Below are positions 46,350 to 56,581 of a DNA stretch of 64,000 nucleotides, piece by piece (position 1 is the stretch's first letter; the number at the start of each line of letters is the position of its first letter). Under the pieces are notes generated by a model, which saw nothing but the letters and a program-made list of their open reading frames with translations, was not told the origin of the DNA and ran no database searches. Position numbers and translations under genes: made by a program. Source of the DNA: Vibrio lentus (GTDB lineage: Bacteria; Pseudomonadota; Gammaproteobacteria; Enterobacterales; Vibrionaceae); NCBI RefSeq assembly GCF_030409755.1, contig NZ_JAUFQE010000001.1, positions 744,001-808,000 on the forward strand, in the 5' to 3' direction.

Positions 46350-47486
46350 TTACTCAGCTTGTTCAGCAGTAGGTTGAATGCGAACAGACATACCATTACG
46401 CACACGCTGTAAGCCTTGAGTGATCACCGCGTCGTCCTGCTCTAATCCAGAGTGAACAATCACACCACCTTCAACTTGTCGTCCCATCTCGATGTTTCTA
46501 CGTTCAGCTACTGGGGCAGCCTCACCTTCCACCAGCACCATCACAAAATCACCTTCTAGATCGGTTTGAACCGCGCGGCGAGGAATGGTGACGACATCAA
46601 TAGATTGCTTCTCACGCAGATCAACACGAACGTGCTGGCCAGGAAGAAGTTGCTGTTCTGGGTTATCGGCAATCGCACGCATCGCTATCGTGCCAGTATT
46701 TAGGTTGATTCGGTTGCCCAAGAAATCAAGCTGACCTAGGTGTTCGAACGCTTCGCCATTCTCAAGCATGATCTGAACTTCAACACCCGCAGAATCGCTG
46801 CTGCCATCGCCTTCAATGCGATCCATACCTAACTCAATGCGTTCACGCTCACTGATGCTGAATGAAGCATGAATTGGGTCAAGGCTAACCAACGTAGTCA
46901 GTACACCTGAAGACGGCGAAACCAGGTCACCCGTGCTCACTTTGGTGTCGCTGATTCTTCCAGAGAAAGGCGCTACGATCTGAGTATGTGAAAGCTGGAC
47001 ATTCGCGGCATTTAACTGAGCTTGGCTTGCTTCAAGCTGGGCTTGAGAGCCTAACAAGTTTGCCGTCAATGCATCGAATTCCGATTGAGAAATACTGCCT
47101 TTAGGAAGTAGGTTCTTACCACGGTTGAAATCAAGTTCGGCTTTTTTAAGGTTTGCATTCGCTTGAGCAACAGACGCTTTTGCGCTTGCGACTTCAGCTT
47201 CAAAAGAAGATGGCTCGATCGAGTAAAGTAATTGCCCCTTTTCGACCATTTGACCTTCATTGAAATGACGGCTTTGTAGATAGCCAGAAACCTGCGCTGT
47301 GATAGCCGTGTCTTCAACGGCTTCAATACGACCGATGTACGACTTACTTTGCTGGTGAGAAACAACGCTAACATCCTGTACAGCTACGAGAGGTAGAGGC
47401 GCTTGCTTGGCATTTTGAGCATCTTGCCCACATCCAGCAAGAATAAGAGAGCTTGCAAGAGCCGTAAGGATCAACTTTTTACGCAT
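46350..47486 (-). CDS. RND pump periplasmic adaptor (membrane fusion protein), lipoprotein
   Basis: From ATG 47486 ([19 protein letters not shown]) the 378-residue protein has a lipobox LAGC, so it is an acylated lipoprotein. It contains a biotinyl-lipoyl hairpin ([20 protein letters not shown]), a coiled-coil hairpin ([20 protein letters not shown]) and a beta-barrel ([18 protein letters not shown]), the adaptor order. It is the first gene of the two-gene pump operon. A longer start upstream has no signal sequence in phase and is not used. Confidence 0.93.
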   Translation of the reverse strand: MRKKLILTALASSLILAGCGQDAQNAKQAPLPLVAVQDVSVVSHQQSKSYIGRIEAVEDTAITAQVSGYLQSRHFNEGQMVEKGQLLYSIEPSSFEAEVASAKASVAQANANLKKAELDFNRGKNLLPKGSISQSEFDALTANLLGSQAQLEASQAQLNAANVQLSHTQIVAPFSGRISDTKVSTGDLVSPSSGVLTTLVSLDPIHASFSISERERIELGMDRIEGDGSSDSAGVEVQIMLENGEAFEHLGQLDFLGNRINLNTGTIAMRAIADNPEQQLLPGQHVRVDLREKQSIDVVTIPRRAVQTDLEGDFVMVLVEGEAAPVAERRNIEMGRQVEGGVIVHSGLEQDDAVITQGLQRVRNGMSVRIQPTAEQAE

Positions 47487-47745
47487 GGTTATACCGTCAC
47501 TTATTAGTATTTGAACAGTATAAAATTTACGTAACACACCCGTTACCATTGTCCGAGGAATATCAATTATAACTAGCCAAAGTGTATCAATATGTTAATT
47601 GAAACCAAGTGCTTATAAAGTGGTTACAAACACGTTACAATCTCTAGGTAAATCAACCTCTCAGCTTTTGTTCTCTATGGATATTGTCTAACATAATGTA
47701 TTGTCGGGCAGATAAGCATTCACATTTAATTGTTAAGGAATTCTC

Positions 47746-48189
47746 ATGATTTCAAAATGGGCTAAGCGTTTCTATCAAATGGCGGAATTGGTCGGTTCTT
47801 GGAGTAAAGATCCTTCAACTCAAGTCGGTGCCGTAATCACAAAGCACAACCGTATTGTCTCGGTTGGTTTTAATGGCTACCCACATGGCGTGTCTGATAG
47901 TGCTGATACTGACGATCGCGAGATGAAATACCTCAAGACACTTCACGCTGAAGAAAATGCAATCTTGTTTGCTAAACGTGATTTAGACAGTTGTGAAGTT
48001 TGGGTAACTCACTTCCCTTGTCCGAACTGTGCAGCAAAAATCATCCAAACGGGGATTTCAGCGGTACATTGCCCAGAGCAAAGTGAAGATTTCCTTTCTC
48101 GTTGGGGAGATAAGATCAAGATAAGCCAAGATATGTTCGAGCAAGCTGGTGTAGAAGTAGACTGGTTGCCACTCGCTGACTTGGATTAA
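47746..48189 (+). CDS. dCMP deaminase family protein
   Basis: The 147-residue protein has the zinc-dependent deaminase motifs LHAEENAILFA (His and Glu) and PCPNCAAKI (two Cys). The N-terminal SKDPSTQVGAVI is typical of deoxycytidylate deaminases, which make dUMP from dCMP for dTTP supply. The gene is single, with a ribosome site AAGGAA six bases before the ATG and a strong terminator after the stop. Confidence 0.88.
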   Translation: MISKWAKRFYQMAELVGSWSKDPSTQVGAVITKHNRIVSVGFNGYPHGVSDSADTDDREMKYLKTLHAEENAILFAKRDLDSCEVWVTHFPCPNCAAKIIQTGISAVHCPEQSEDFLSRWGDKIKISQDMFEQAGVEVDWLPLADLD

Positions 48190-48236
48190 TCTCTAACGCT
48201 AGGTCTCAAGGTCTAAGTCTAGATCTCAAATACAAC

Positions 48237-48277
48237 AAAGCCGAGAGTCGATAATATCGCTCTCGGCTTTGTTTTTT
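48237..48277. terminator. Intrinsic terminator after dCMP deaminase gene
   Basis: AAAGCCGAGAG pairs with CTCTCGGCTTT and is followed by six T. Confidence 0.88.
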
Positions 48278-48344
48278 CGGGCGCTATAGTTTGGACACTA
48301 TAGTTGGACGCTGTAGCTTGGTCGGCAATAGACAGATAAGTAAA

Positions 48345-49187
48345 TTAAGCGTTGGGTGGGAACGCCAGAGCGTAAGCTTCCATGAAATCCTTACGGATAT
48401 CCTGTTCTAAATGAATCGCTTTCTCTGTCGGGCAGAAGATCATAAAGTGAACTTCTTGCTCACCCGTTGAGCTGCTCGTGATATGAATGTGCGGTTCAGA
48501 GCCAGGAAGGTCAACTCCAGCGTGCTTCTCAATCACACCATTGTAACGACGGGCAACATCGATAAACTCTTCACAATGCTCTTCAATTCTCACGATCAGA
48601 TCCGGGATCATTGGGTATAGGTTTACAAAGTCTTTTACCGTCACAAAAAAGTTGTGGTAGACATAACGCTTCATGAAGTTGAGGTTCTTTACCGGATAAG
48701 TGAAGAACATGCTATTAGGCAGCGTGGCGGTCTTGCCAGTGAAGTGGTATTGCCCGTGATACAAATCGATTTCTTGAATCACCGTCGCCATCAAGTTGTG
48801 CTCAATCACCTCACCGCTAATTTTACCCACTTCAATCCAGTCACCAATTCTAAATGAACGAGAGCTTGCGCGTTGAATCGACCCCGTAAAACACAAGATG
48901 ATCTCTTTTGAAGCGACCACGATTGCAACAGCAATGGCGGTGACCGACAGTGCAAATTCGCTGATTTCAGATTTCCACAGCACAAATAAAGTGACCATAA
49001 TAATGGCAAACGTACCGTTCTTGGTGCGTGACATCCAATTACGTTGGTCTTCACTTAGAAAAGCGACATCACCACGGATTCGAGACAAAGTGATTCGTCG
49101 TATTATTAAAATAATGCAGATAATCAGTGCACTAAAAATAAACTTATGCGCGAGTAGGAAATCTATTACTTGCCACATCTTTTCCAT
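48345..49187 (-). CDS. MscS-type mechanosensitive channel family protein
   Basis: The 280-residue protein has N-terminal membrane helices near residues 10-28, 60-75 and 80-110; the last is the pore-lining helix (ALSVTAIAVAIVVASKEIIL). A cytoplasmic beta domain (FRIGDWIEVGKISGEVIEHN) of MscS channels follows. It would release osmolytes on osmotic downshift. It lacks the large N-terminal extension of MscK. It is preceded by a terminator from the DM13 gene, so it has its own promoter. Confidence 0.88.
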   Translation of the reverse strand: MEKMWQVIDFLLAHKFIFSALIICIILIIRRITLSRIRGDVAFLSEDQRNWMSRTKNGTFAIIMVTLFVLWKSEISEFALSVTAIAVAIVVASKEIILCFTGSIQRASSRSFRIGDWIEVGKISGEVIEHNLMATVIQEIDLYHGQYHFTGKTATLPNSMFFTYPVKNLNFMKRYVYHNFFVTVKDFVNLYPMIPDLIVRIEEHCEEFIDVARRYNGVIEKHAGVDLPGSEPHIHITSSSTGEQEVHFMIFCPTEKAIHLEQDIRKDFMEAYALAFPPNA

Positions 49188-49302
49188 TATTTATTCCTTT
49201 GTATTACAACCATTAAGCTTTATAACGACGAGCATTAAAACGATTAGCTCTATAACAATGAGCTTTACAGCGACTGACTCAACCCAATAAACGCATTATA
49301 AA

Positions 49303-49326
49303 AAAGCGCTCAAAAATAGAGCGCTC
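49303..49326 (-). terminator. Intrinsic terminator after DM13 gene
   Basis: AGCGCTC and GAGCGCT arms, with a T run in the minus direction. Confidence 0.75.
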
Positions 49327-49359
49327 CTTTTCATGCTTAATTCAGCTTAGGTAAGGCTA

Positions 49360-49827
49360 TCATTTTATCTTGGCAGAAGTAATAAATTGGCCAAAAGTTT
49401 CACACCAAATCACAACGGTATTAAATCGATTAAGATCAGTACCTTCGGGAAGCTCAACCATAAACCGGTCGAATGTTTTCACATCTCCGACTCTCAGTAA
49501 CTCGTTCTTGCTGTCATTGAAAGCTTGTTCGGTTTCAATAAACTTAGGTGATAGGTAAACCTTATAATCAGGCCCCGGCGCCAATTCACCTTCAAAAGCT
49601 ATCGCACTTTCAGAGACAGAGACGATGCCCTCTCCCCAATGCAAAAAGTCACTGTCTTGTCGGTCTTTGGTGAACTCACCTGTATAGATCGCCTGCTGAC
49701 TGATCGCTTCAACAGAACTTGAGGAAGGAGAATCAGGCTCAATCAAGATAGGTAGTGCGTAGACACCAAGCCCAAAACCAAAAGCACCCACGGCTAAGTG
49801 GGTGCAAAGTAAAACTAACTTTTTCAT
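49360..49827 (-). CDS. DM13 domain protein with N-terminal membrane anchor or signal peptide
   Basis: The 155-residue protein starts with a hydrophobic segment (LVLLCTHLAVGAFGFGLGVY, an anchor or uncleaved signal). It carries a DM13 domain from about residue 47: YTGEFTKDRQDSDFLHWGEG and later GDVKTFDRFMVELP, with a conserved Cys in VIWCETFGQFI. DM13 is thought to form a redox-linked electron-transfer or cytochrome-like fold. It should face the periplasm. Confidence 0.75.
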   Translation of the reverse strand: MKKLVLLCTHLAVGAFGFGLGVYALPILIEPDSPSSSSVEAISQQAIYTGEFTKDRQDSDFLHWGEGIVSVSESAIAFEGELAPGPDYKVYLSPKFIETEQAFNDSKNELLRVGDVKTFDRFMVELPEGTDLNRFNTVVIWCETFGQFITSAKIK

Positions 49828-49903
49828 CGCGTACTCCCTTATACTTAAAGAGAGTATTAATGAATACTCTCAAAAATACAAAGAGATATCGCGTTTTAGG
49901 CGG

Positions 49904-51136
49904 CTATTTTTGATAGTGAATAGCGGTACGCTGAGACAGTTCCACGATCACTTTTACCGCTTGTTCCATGCCTTGAATGGTAATGAACTCATGAATACCA
50001 TGGAAGTTGTAGCCACCAGTAAAGATATTCGGACACGGTAGCCCCATGAAAGATAAGCGAGCGCCATCTGTGCCGCCTCGGATAGGCTTGATCATAGGCT
50101 CAACATCGCACTCGATCATTGCTTGCTTGGCTAACTCGATAATGTGCTGATGCGGTTCAACCATCTCTTTCATATTGAAGTAGCTATCGGTGAGCACCAA
50201 CTCAACACGACCTTTCTCTAGGCGCTCGTTCAGCTCATCCACTTTCTGTTGCATGAATACCTTACGTGCTTCTACACCTTCACGCTCAAAATCACGGATG
50301 ATGTAACCTAATTCAGAACGCGCTACGCCCATTTCAGCGGATTTCAGGTGGTAGAAACCTTCATAACCTTCTGTGCACTCGGGTGTTTCTTGTGTTGGCA
50401 TCATCAATTGGAATTGAGCCGCAATATTCATCGCGTTCACCATTTTGCCTTTTGCGGTACCCGGGTGAACGTTCACGCCATGACAGATCACATCAGCGCT
50501 CGTAGCATTGAAGTTCTCAAATTCCAACTCCCCTACCGGGCCACCGTCGATGGTGTACGCCCACTCGGCGCCAAACTTTTCAACATCAAACAAGTTCGCA
50601 CCACGACCAATTTCTTCGTCTGGCGTGAAACCAATACAAATATCGCCATGTTTGATGTCTGGGTTTGATTTAAGGTAAGCAATCGCGCTGATGATCTCAG
50701 CGATACCCGCCTTGTTGTCGGCACCAAGTAAAGTCGTGCCATCCGTCGTGATTAGGTCATGGCCATGCAGGGTATCAAGGTCTTTGTACTGGCTTGGATT
50801 TAAACATTCGCCACTTGTGCCTAATTCAATCGTTCCACCTTGGTAATCTTTAATCACCTGAGGTTTCACGTTCGCGCCTGATGCATCAGGGGCGGTATCC
50901 ATATGTGCGACAAAGCCAATGGCAGGCACATCGTAATCGACGTTCGACGGCAATTTCGCCATCAAATAGCCATTTTCATCTAAAGAAACATCAACTAACT
51001 CTAATGCGATCAATTCTGACTTTAAGGCTTCAGCAAACGTGATTTGACCCGGTGAACTTGGGCATTGCTGATTAGAAGGATCGGATTTGGTATCAAAAGT
51101 AACGTAATTCAGAAAACGTTCGACAAGCTTTTCCAT
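49904..51136 (-). CDS. pepT: Peptidase T (tripeptide aminopeptidase)
   Basis: The 410-residue enzyme belongs to the M20 zinc peptidases: [17 protein letters not shown] with the His and Asp metal ligands near residue 78, [13 protein letters not shown] with bridging Asp, [12 protein letters not shown] with the catalytic Glu and metal ligand, and [13 protein letters not shown] near the end. It removes N-terminal residues from tripeptides in the cytoplasm. The length matches E. coli PepT (about 408). It is a single gene. Confidence 0.95.
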   Translation of the reverse strand: MEKLVERFLNYVTFDTKSDPSNQQCPSSPGQITFAEALKSELIALELVDVSLDENGYLMAKLPSNVDYDVPAIGFVAHMDTAPDASGANVKPQVIKDYQGGTIELGTSGECLNPSQYKDLDTLHGHDLITTDGTTLLGADNKAGIAEIISAIAYLKSNPDIKHGDICIGFTPDEEIGRGANLFDVEKFGAEWAYTIDGGPVGELEFENFNATSADVICHGVNVHPGTAKGKMVNAMNIAAQFQLMMPTQETPECTEGYEGFYHLKSAEMGVARSELGYIIRDFEREGVEARKVFMQQKVDELNERLEKGRVELVLTDSYFNMKEMVEPHQHIIELAKQAMIECDVEPMIKPIRGGTDGARLSFMGLPCPNIFTGGYNFHGIHEFITIQGMEQAVKVIVELSQRTAIHYQK

Positions 51137-51486
51137 AATTCATCTCACCATGGATTAAGTAATTGATTTACTGACTTTATTCTTCATGTAAATAAGCGAG
51201 GCATTGTTAAGTAAATACTTACGCAGAGTCAGTCGCGAGGCTTTTCATCTTACGCCCTTGACCATGTATGTAATTGCTCTAAATCATTATTGTGCGAAAT
51301 TAGACGAGCTTCCTATACTTGAAAGCAAGAGGGTTTCGTCAGTTCAACATTGCATACGGATGATAAGCGATCGCTTTGTACGCATTCTACGCCCTCAGCT
51401 CTCAGCCTAAAAAAAGTACAAAGTGGATGATGATCACCTTTTATCCTTGATGCAGAATCTGTCATACGTTACACGGAGACACAGTT
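51137..51486. other. Intergenic region upstream of small gene
   Basis: About 350 bases. A 68-residue TTG-initiated frame (51204-51410) has no clear ribosome site and is not called. Nothing else was recognised. Confidence 0.4.
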
Positions 51487-51633
51487 ATGACGATTAATAA
51501 ATATTTCATTTTATCTCCTCAAGCCTCTGAGGAAACACTTCAACCAGCATTAACTGAGAAAGAAGTTCAAAGGCAGGAAGCTCTAAGACAGGCGCAATCT
51601 CAAGGTGGTTTTGACACCAACGCGACCTCGTAA
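51487..51633 (+). CDS. Small protein, 48 aa, hypothetical
   Basis: Reads MTINKYFILSPQASEETLQP, then a Gln/Glu-rich helical part (REALRQ-like with AQSQ) and GGFDTNATS. GGAG lies about eight bases before the ATG, and an intrinsic terminator follows 38 bases after the stop, so it looks like a complete small gene. Function unknown. Confidence 0.55.
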   Translation: MTINKYFILSPQASEETLQPALTEKEVQRQEALRQAQSQGGFDTNATS

Positions 51634-51981
51634 CTTAATCAATACTCAGAACTTGTTTATAGAACCCCTAAAAAAGAGCTCTACTTCACTTTGATGTAGA
51701 GCTCTTTTGTCTCTGGACCTTTCTTCTATCCCAATGCAGCTTCATTCAGGCGCCTGATCTATTAACACCTTGTTATCTATCGCGTCTTTTGTATGTTGCT
51801 TCTCAATCATCAAGCAGACTCATTTGTTGCAGTGAGAAATGACTCATTAAACTTGCCCAAGCCATACCCTGTGCTGTCATTTTGTGCTAATAATTTATAT
51901 TCGTTTTCATTCCTCACTCGCCCTTTTTCAATATCCACAATGCGAGCACTGACGAGCCTCACTACAGGAACCCCGAATTTA
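51634..51981. other. Region between small gene and aldo/keto reductase gene
   Basis: Holds the terminator at 51672-51708 and the promoter region of the downstream gene. The frame continues upstream of the reductase ATG as far as 51793 but that leader shows no homology and is not called. Confidence 0.4.
51672..51708. terminator. Intrinsic terminator
   Basis: AAAAGAGCTCTAC pairs with GTAGAGCTCTTTT. Confidence 0.85.
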
Positions 51982-53034
51982 ATGGAATACTCAAAACTAG
52001 GAAGTAGTCAAATTCCCGTTTCCCGAATCTGCCTTGGTAGCATGACTTGGGGGCTGCAAAATACGCAACAACAAGCTGACCAACAAATCGAATACTCGCT
52101 AAGCCAAGGTATTAACTTTATCGATACCGCAGAGATGTACGCAGTACCGCCGTCTCCAGACACCTACGGTAAAACGGAAGCAATCATCGGCAACTGGTTG
52201 GCTCGCAACCCGCAGCGCCGCCAAGAAGTCATCATCGCCAGCAAAATCGCAGGCCCGGGATTGCCTTGGGTTCGAGATGGTGGGCCAATCACGGGTGAAG
52301 CTGTAATTGCAGCGGTTGATGCTTCATTAGCGCGTTTACAAACGGACTATATCGACCTTTACCAACTGCATTGGCCAAATCGAACGACGCCTCACTTTGG
52401 CAAGCATTTCCCGAATCATATTCGATTCAGTGATATCGACCGAAAGCAGCATGAAGCGGAGATGCTAGAGATCCTCCAAGCACTGGCGAGCTGCATTAAA
52501 GCAGGAAAAATCCGTCATGTTGGTTTGTCTGATGACACCACTTGGGGTATTAACACTTACCTTAAACTCAGTGAGAAGCATGATTTACCGCGAATGGTCT
52601 CTATTCAGAATGAATTTAGCCTGCTGCACGCGAAAGACTGGCCTTATTTGATTGAAAACTGCGTGCATGAAGACGTCGCCTACCTACCATGGTCACCGTT
52701 AGCAGCGGGCATGCTGAGTGGCAAATACATTGATGGTGCGAGACCAGAAGGAAGCCGTTGGACTTACATGCAGCGTAAAGGCATTTTCCGCGACACTGAG
52801 TCTGCCAACGAAGCCGTAAAAGGATATGTCGAAGTTGCGAACGCTCACGGGTTTACACCGAGCCAACTAGCATTAGCGTGGTGTAATCAAGTTGATGGTG
52901 TCACCTCCACTATTATTGGCGCAACCACCATGGAACAACTGAAAGAGAACGTAGCAGCGTTCAGCAAACCGTTGTCAGAAGAGATCCTTACCGATATCAA
53001 CACCGTGTTTAAGCGCTACCCTGCCCCATATTAA
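51982..53034 (+). CDS. tas: NADP-dependent aldo/keto reductase, Tas-like
   Basis: From ATG 51982 (MEYSKLGSSQIPVSRICLGS) the 350-residue protein aligns with E. coli Tas through its length: GINFIDTAEMYAVPP with the catalytic Asp and Tyr, IIASKIAGPG with Lys, and DLYQLHWPNRTTP with His. The C-terminal NADP-binding loop reads IIGATTMEQLKENVAAFSK. It reduces aldehydes or ketones with NADPH; the substrate is not known. A terminator with a G-U pair follows at 53095-53114. Confidence 0.88.
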   Translation: MEYSKLGSSQIPVSRICLGSMTWGLQNTQQQADQQIEYSLSQGINFIDTAEMYAVPPSPDTYGKTEAIIGNWLARNPQRRQEVIIASKIAGPGLPWVRDGGPITGEAVIAAVDASLARLQTDYIDLYQLHWPNRTTPHFGKHFPNHIRFSDIDRKQHEAEMLEILQALASCIKAGKIRHVGLSDDTTWGINTYLKLSEKHDLPRMVSIQNEFSLLHAKDWPYLIENCVHEDVAYLPWSPLAAGMLSGKYIDGARPEGSRWTYMQRKGIFRDTESANEAVKGYVEVANAHGFTPSQLALAWCNQVDGVTSTIIGATTMEQLKENVAAFSKPLSEEILTDINTVFKRYPAPY

Positions 53035-53094
53035 ATAATAGGTTTAGCCTAGCCTTCTCGGCTCAGCGAAACTTAGGCAAGTAAATCACATAAG

Positions 53095-53114
53095 AGCGCG
53101 CTATTTAGTGCGCT
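53095..53114 (+). terminator. Intrinsic terminator after tas-like gene
   Basis: AGCGCGCTA and TAGTGCGCT pair with one G-U; a T-rich tract follows. Confidence 0.75.
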
Positions 53115-53228
53115 TTTCTTTTTTAAGTGGGTTGCTTTTGCTTTTTATGTGGATCGCATTGAGCCATCACGCTTTTGGTTCTCCAACCTTTGCTCTATAA
53201 TGCGCGGGCTTATATCTAGGATAAAAAC

Positions 53229-53963
53229 ATGATTTCAAAAAACCAATTAAAACTCCTTCGTGCTTTGGGCCAAAAGAAACAACGTAAAGCCCACGGCCTG
53301 TTTCTAGTTCAAGGTGAAAAAAACGTACTTGAGCTGTTCAATAGTGACTTAGTCGTTAAGAACGTCTTTGCTACGGCTGATTTCTTATCTGAAAATCACG
53401 CATCACTATTTGAGTTTGATTGTGTTGAAGCCTCGCTGGATGACCTAACCAAAGCGAGTACTTTGGTGAGTAACAATGCGGCGATTGCTGTTGTTGAGAT
53501 CCCAACGTTTGAATTACCAAAAGCTACTGGGTTAATGATTGCACTGGATGGTGTATCTGATCCGGGCAACCTAGGTACGATTATTCGCGTAGCAGACTGG
53601 TATGGCATTAAGCATATCGTGGCGAGCAGCGATTGTGCAGACCCATACAACCCGAAAACGATCAGCGCGACCATGGGCAGCTTTGGCCGAGTACACGTAA
53701 GCCAAACAGACTTACCTGAATACTTAGAGCAAGCGAATCTGCCTGTTTACGGGGCGTTCTTAGAAGGAGAAAGTGTTCATAAGACGGAGTTTACTGCCAA
53801 CGGTATTTTGCTGATGGGCAGTGAGTCTCACGGAATTCGTGAACACGCCGCTAAATTCGTGACTGATAAGATTACGATTCCAGCATTCGGTGGCGCAGAG
53901 TCTCTGAACGTAGCAATGGCGACGGGTATTATTCTCGACAACATGCGTCGTCAGCATAGCTAA
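53229..53963 (+). CDS. SpoU/TrmH family RNA 2'-O-methyltransferase
   Basis: The 244-residue protein has a substrate-binding N-terminal domain (KKQRKAHGLFLVQGEKNVLE) and the knotted SPOUT methyltransferase domain with ALDGVSDPGNLGTIIRVADW, LLMGSESHGIREHA and the SAM-loop LNVAMATGIILDNMRR. It should methylate 2'-O positions of tRNA or rRNA with S-adenosylmethionine; the target base cannot be read from this. Its start has an AGGATAAA upstream. Confidence 0.88.
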   Translation: MISKNQLKLLRALGQKKQRKAHGLFLVQGEKNVLELFNSDLVVKNVFATADFLSENHASLFEFDCVEASLDDLTKASTLVSNNAAIAVVEIPTFELPKATGLMIALDGVSDPGNLGTIIRVADWYGIKHIVASSDCADPYNPKTISATMGSFGRVHVSQTDLPEYLEQANLPVYGAFLEGESVHKTEFTANGILLMGSESHGIREHAAKFVTDKITIPAFGGAESLNVAMATGIILDNMRRQHS

Positions 53964-54006
53964 TCGATTCAAGAGTAAACTACTAAATAGAACTCGCGGA
54001 TATGAA

Positions 54007-54029
54007 GAGCAAGATTCCCTATCTTGCTC
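54007..54029. repeat. Intergenic palindrome with downstream dispersed-repeat-like sequence
   Basis: GAGCAAGAT-TCCCT-ATCTTGCTC is a nine-bp stem, followed by CGTCCCTCGCTGTAGGGAATGACG. Around 54163-54200 a related stretch with CGTCATCCTCAAGAAGGAGG and GGGACGAC occurs. Such units look like dispersed intergenic palindromic repeats rather than terminators. Confidence 0.55.
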
Positions 54030-54234
54030 GTCCCTCGCTGTAGGGAATGACGTAACTTAGAGATAGAGACAAAACCAACCACCAGCTCTCACCGCACAAA
54101 GCCTCAAATAGATTTTGAAATGTAACGTTAGTAGGTAGGTCAATAATTAACTGGATCATCAGCCGTCATCCTCAAGAAGGAGGGACGACTGAGTTGGGGA
54201 TCTTTTTTGGGAAGGCTTATTTCAAGTAACAGAA

Positions 54235-54558
54235 TTACTTTTCTAGCATTGCCAACTTATCAGCGACACCATTCCACTTTTCAGCTTCATCCATCGGTGC
54301 TTTGACTTCAGTTTGTACCGGCCAGATTTCGGCAAGCTCGGCATTCACTTCAATAAAGATCTTTTGATCTTCTGGCAGTTCATCTTCTTGGAAGATCGCT
54401 TGAGCGTCGCATTCAGGTACACATAAACCACAATCAATGCATTCGATTGGGTTGATTACCATGAAATTCGGGCCTTCATGGAACGCATCTGCGGGGCATA
54501 CCGCCACACAGTCTGTGTATTTACATTGAATACAGTTATCGCCTACGACAAATGCCAT
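54235..54558 (-). CDS. 7Fe ferredoxin, FdxA-like
   Basis: The 107-residue protein has [20 protein letters not shown] near residue 8, giving one cluster-binding set, and [20 protein letters not shown] near residue 37 for the other; the spacing fits a [3Fe-4S] plus [4Fe-4S] ferredoxin. The rest is a C-terminal extension typical of the Azotobacter-type FdxA. It carries low-potential electrons in the cytoplasm; the redox partner is not indicated. It is divergent from the FAD oxidoreductase gene. Confidence 0.88.
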   Translation of the reverse strand: MAFVVGDNCIQCKYTDCVAVCPADAFHEGPNFMVINPIECIDCGLCVPECDAQAIFQEDELPEDQKIFIEVNAELAEIWPVQTEVKAPMDEAEKWNGVADKLAMLEK

Positions 54559-54816
54559 GATGCTCTGCTCTATAAGTTAGTCAAAATTGAAGAATGGAGG
54601 ATAATACTCATCCCAAAGCAAAATTCAACATCATACGGCTCTAATATCGTGTCTATTTGCTCCATGTTTCCAAATTAGTATGACAGATAAATCAATTTCT
54701 CGTAAAATGCGCGCCATTGTGAGCTTACTGCTTCTTTGAAACCTCGGCTTTTACACTCAGCTTTACAGGTTCAATAAGCGGTCTAGCTAAGACACCTATA
54801 AAGACGAGACATCGAA

Positions 54817-56449
54817 ATGATACGTTTAACCGAAATTAAACTCCCTCTAGACCACGAAGAATCAGCCATTCAAGACGCTATTGAAGCGAAGCTTGGCATT
54901 AATTCTGATCAGGTACTTTCTTTTAATATCTTTAAACGTGGCTACGATGCTCGTAAGAAATCAAAAATCTTACTTATCTACACGCTTGATGTTCTCGTTG
55001 AAAACGAAGCTGAGTTGTTAGAGCAATTCATTAGCGACCCGCACGTAAAAGTGACTCCTGATATGGAGTACAAGTTTGTTGCTAAAGCGGTTGAGAACCA
55101 AACTGAGCGCCCTGTCGTTATCGGTTTTGGCCCTTGTGGTTTGTTCGCTGGCCTAGTGCTTGCTCAAATGGGCTTCAATCCAATCATCGTTGAGCGTGGC
55201 AAAGAAGTTCGTGAACGTACTAAAGATACCTTTGGTTTCTGGCGTAAACGTACTCTGAACACTGAATCAAACGTACAGTTTGGTGAAGGTGGCGCAGGTA
55301 CATTCTCTGACGGTAAGCTATACAGCCAAGTAAAAGATCCAAAACACTACGGCCGTAAAGTAATCGAAGAATTCGTTGCTGCGGGTGCACCAGAAGAAAT
55401 TCTATACGTAAGTAAGCCGCACATCGGTACCTTTAAACTGGTTACCATGATCGAGAAGATGCGTGCTTCTATCATTGAGCTAGGTGGCGAAATCCGTTTC
55501 AGCACTCGTGTAGACGACGTTCATATGGAAGATGGTCAAATCACTGGCCTAACACTTTCTAACGGTGAAGAGATCAAATCTCGTCACGTAGTACTGGCTG
55601 TTGGCCACAGTGCTCGTGATACGTTTGAAATGCTGCACGAACGTGGTGTTTACATGGAAGCTAAGCCTTTTTCTGTTGGTTTCCGTATCGAACATAAGCA
55701 AGCGATGATCGATGAAGCTCGCTTCGGTAAAAAACGCAGGTAATCCTATCTTAGGTGCAGCGGACTACAAACTAGTACACCACTGTAAGAATGGCCGCAC
55801 TGTATACAGCTTCTGTATGTGCCCGGGGGGTACTGTGGTTGCTGCGACTTCAGAAGAAGGTCGCGTGGTAACTAACGGCATGAGCCAATACTCACGTGCA
55901 GAGCGCAACGCAAACAGTGCCATCGTTGTGGGTATCGACCCAGAACGTGATTACCCAGGTGACGCACTAGCAGGTATCCGTTTACAACGTGAATTAGAAA
56001 GTGCCGCTTATGTTCTAGGTGGCGAGAACTACGACGCCCCTGCACAAAAAATCGGTGACTTCCTAAAAGGTCGTGATCCAAGTGAAATCGGTGAAGTAAA
56101 ACCATCATTCACACCAGGTATCCACCTAACTGACATTTCAAAAGCGCTACCTGATTTTGCTATCGAAGCGATTCGTGAAGCAATCCCAGCCTTCGAGAAG
56201 AAGATCAAAGGTTTCTCTACGCCAGACGGTCTACTAACAGGTGTTGAGACGCGTACGTCTTCTCCTGTCTGCATCAAACGTGGCAAAGACTACCAAAGCA
56301 TCAACCTTAAGGGCTTCTTCCCTGCAGGTGAAGGTGCAGGCTACGCGGGTGGTATCCTATCTGCTGGTATCGACGGTATTAAAGCGGCGGAAGCGCTAGC
56401 ACTGTCTATGGTTGAACAGAACCAAGCTGAGAAGATTGAGATTGCTTAG
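54817..56449 (+). pseudogene. FAD-dependent oxidoreductase (YhiN/aminoacetone-type), frameshifted
   Basis: Two frames make one protein of about 543 residues. The first (54817-55743) has VIGFGPCGLFAGLVLAQMGF as the FAD GxGxxG motif and stops after FGKKRR. The second (from about 55735) reads AGNPILGAADYKLVHHC and ends with GILSAGIDGIKAAEALALSM. The break lies at an A6 run (55729-55734); removing one A restores FGKNAGNPIL. Both halves are well conserved in character, so this may be a sequencing indel, a recent mutation or slippage. The function of this oxidoreductase family is poorly known. Confidence 0.85.
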
Positions 56450-56513
56450 GCTCTCAATTTATTTATCTAAATGGGTTTGTATATCTAAATCAGATAACAG
56501 CTAGCAAATATCA

Positions 56514-56537
56514 AAAAGGGCTCAATGAGCCCTTTTT
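56514..56537 (+). terminator. Intrinsic terminator after FAD oxidoreductase gene
   Basis: AAAAGGGCTC and GAGCCCTTTT with a short loop; T run follows. Confidence 0.85.
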
Positions 56538-56581
56538 TAGATCTTGATACTAGCCATCGAGATTAATGCCGGCAGATGCAA

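Noticed and set aside
51204..51410. 68-residue TTG-initiated frame
   Set aside because: No clear ribosome site and no family resemblance.
55721..55745. Programmed -1 frameshift in the FAD oxidoreductase gene
   Set aside because: The A6C run is not in the phase required for a slippery heptamer; recovering the downstream frame needs one base skipped, not a -1 slip.
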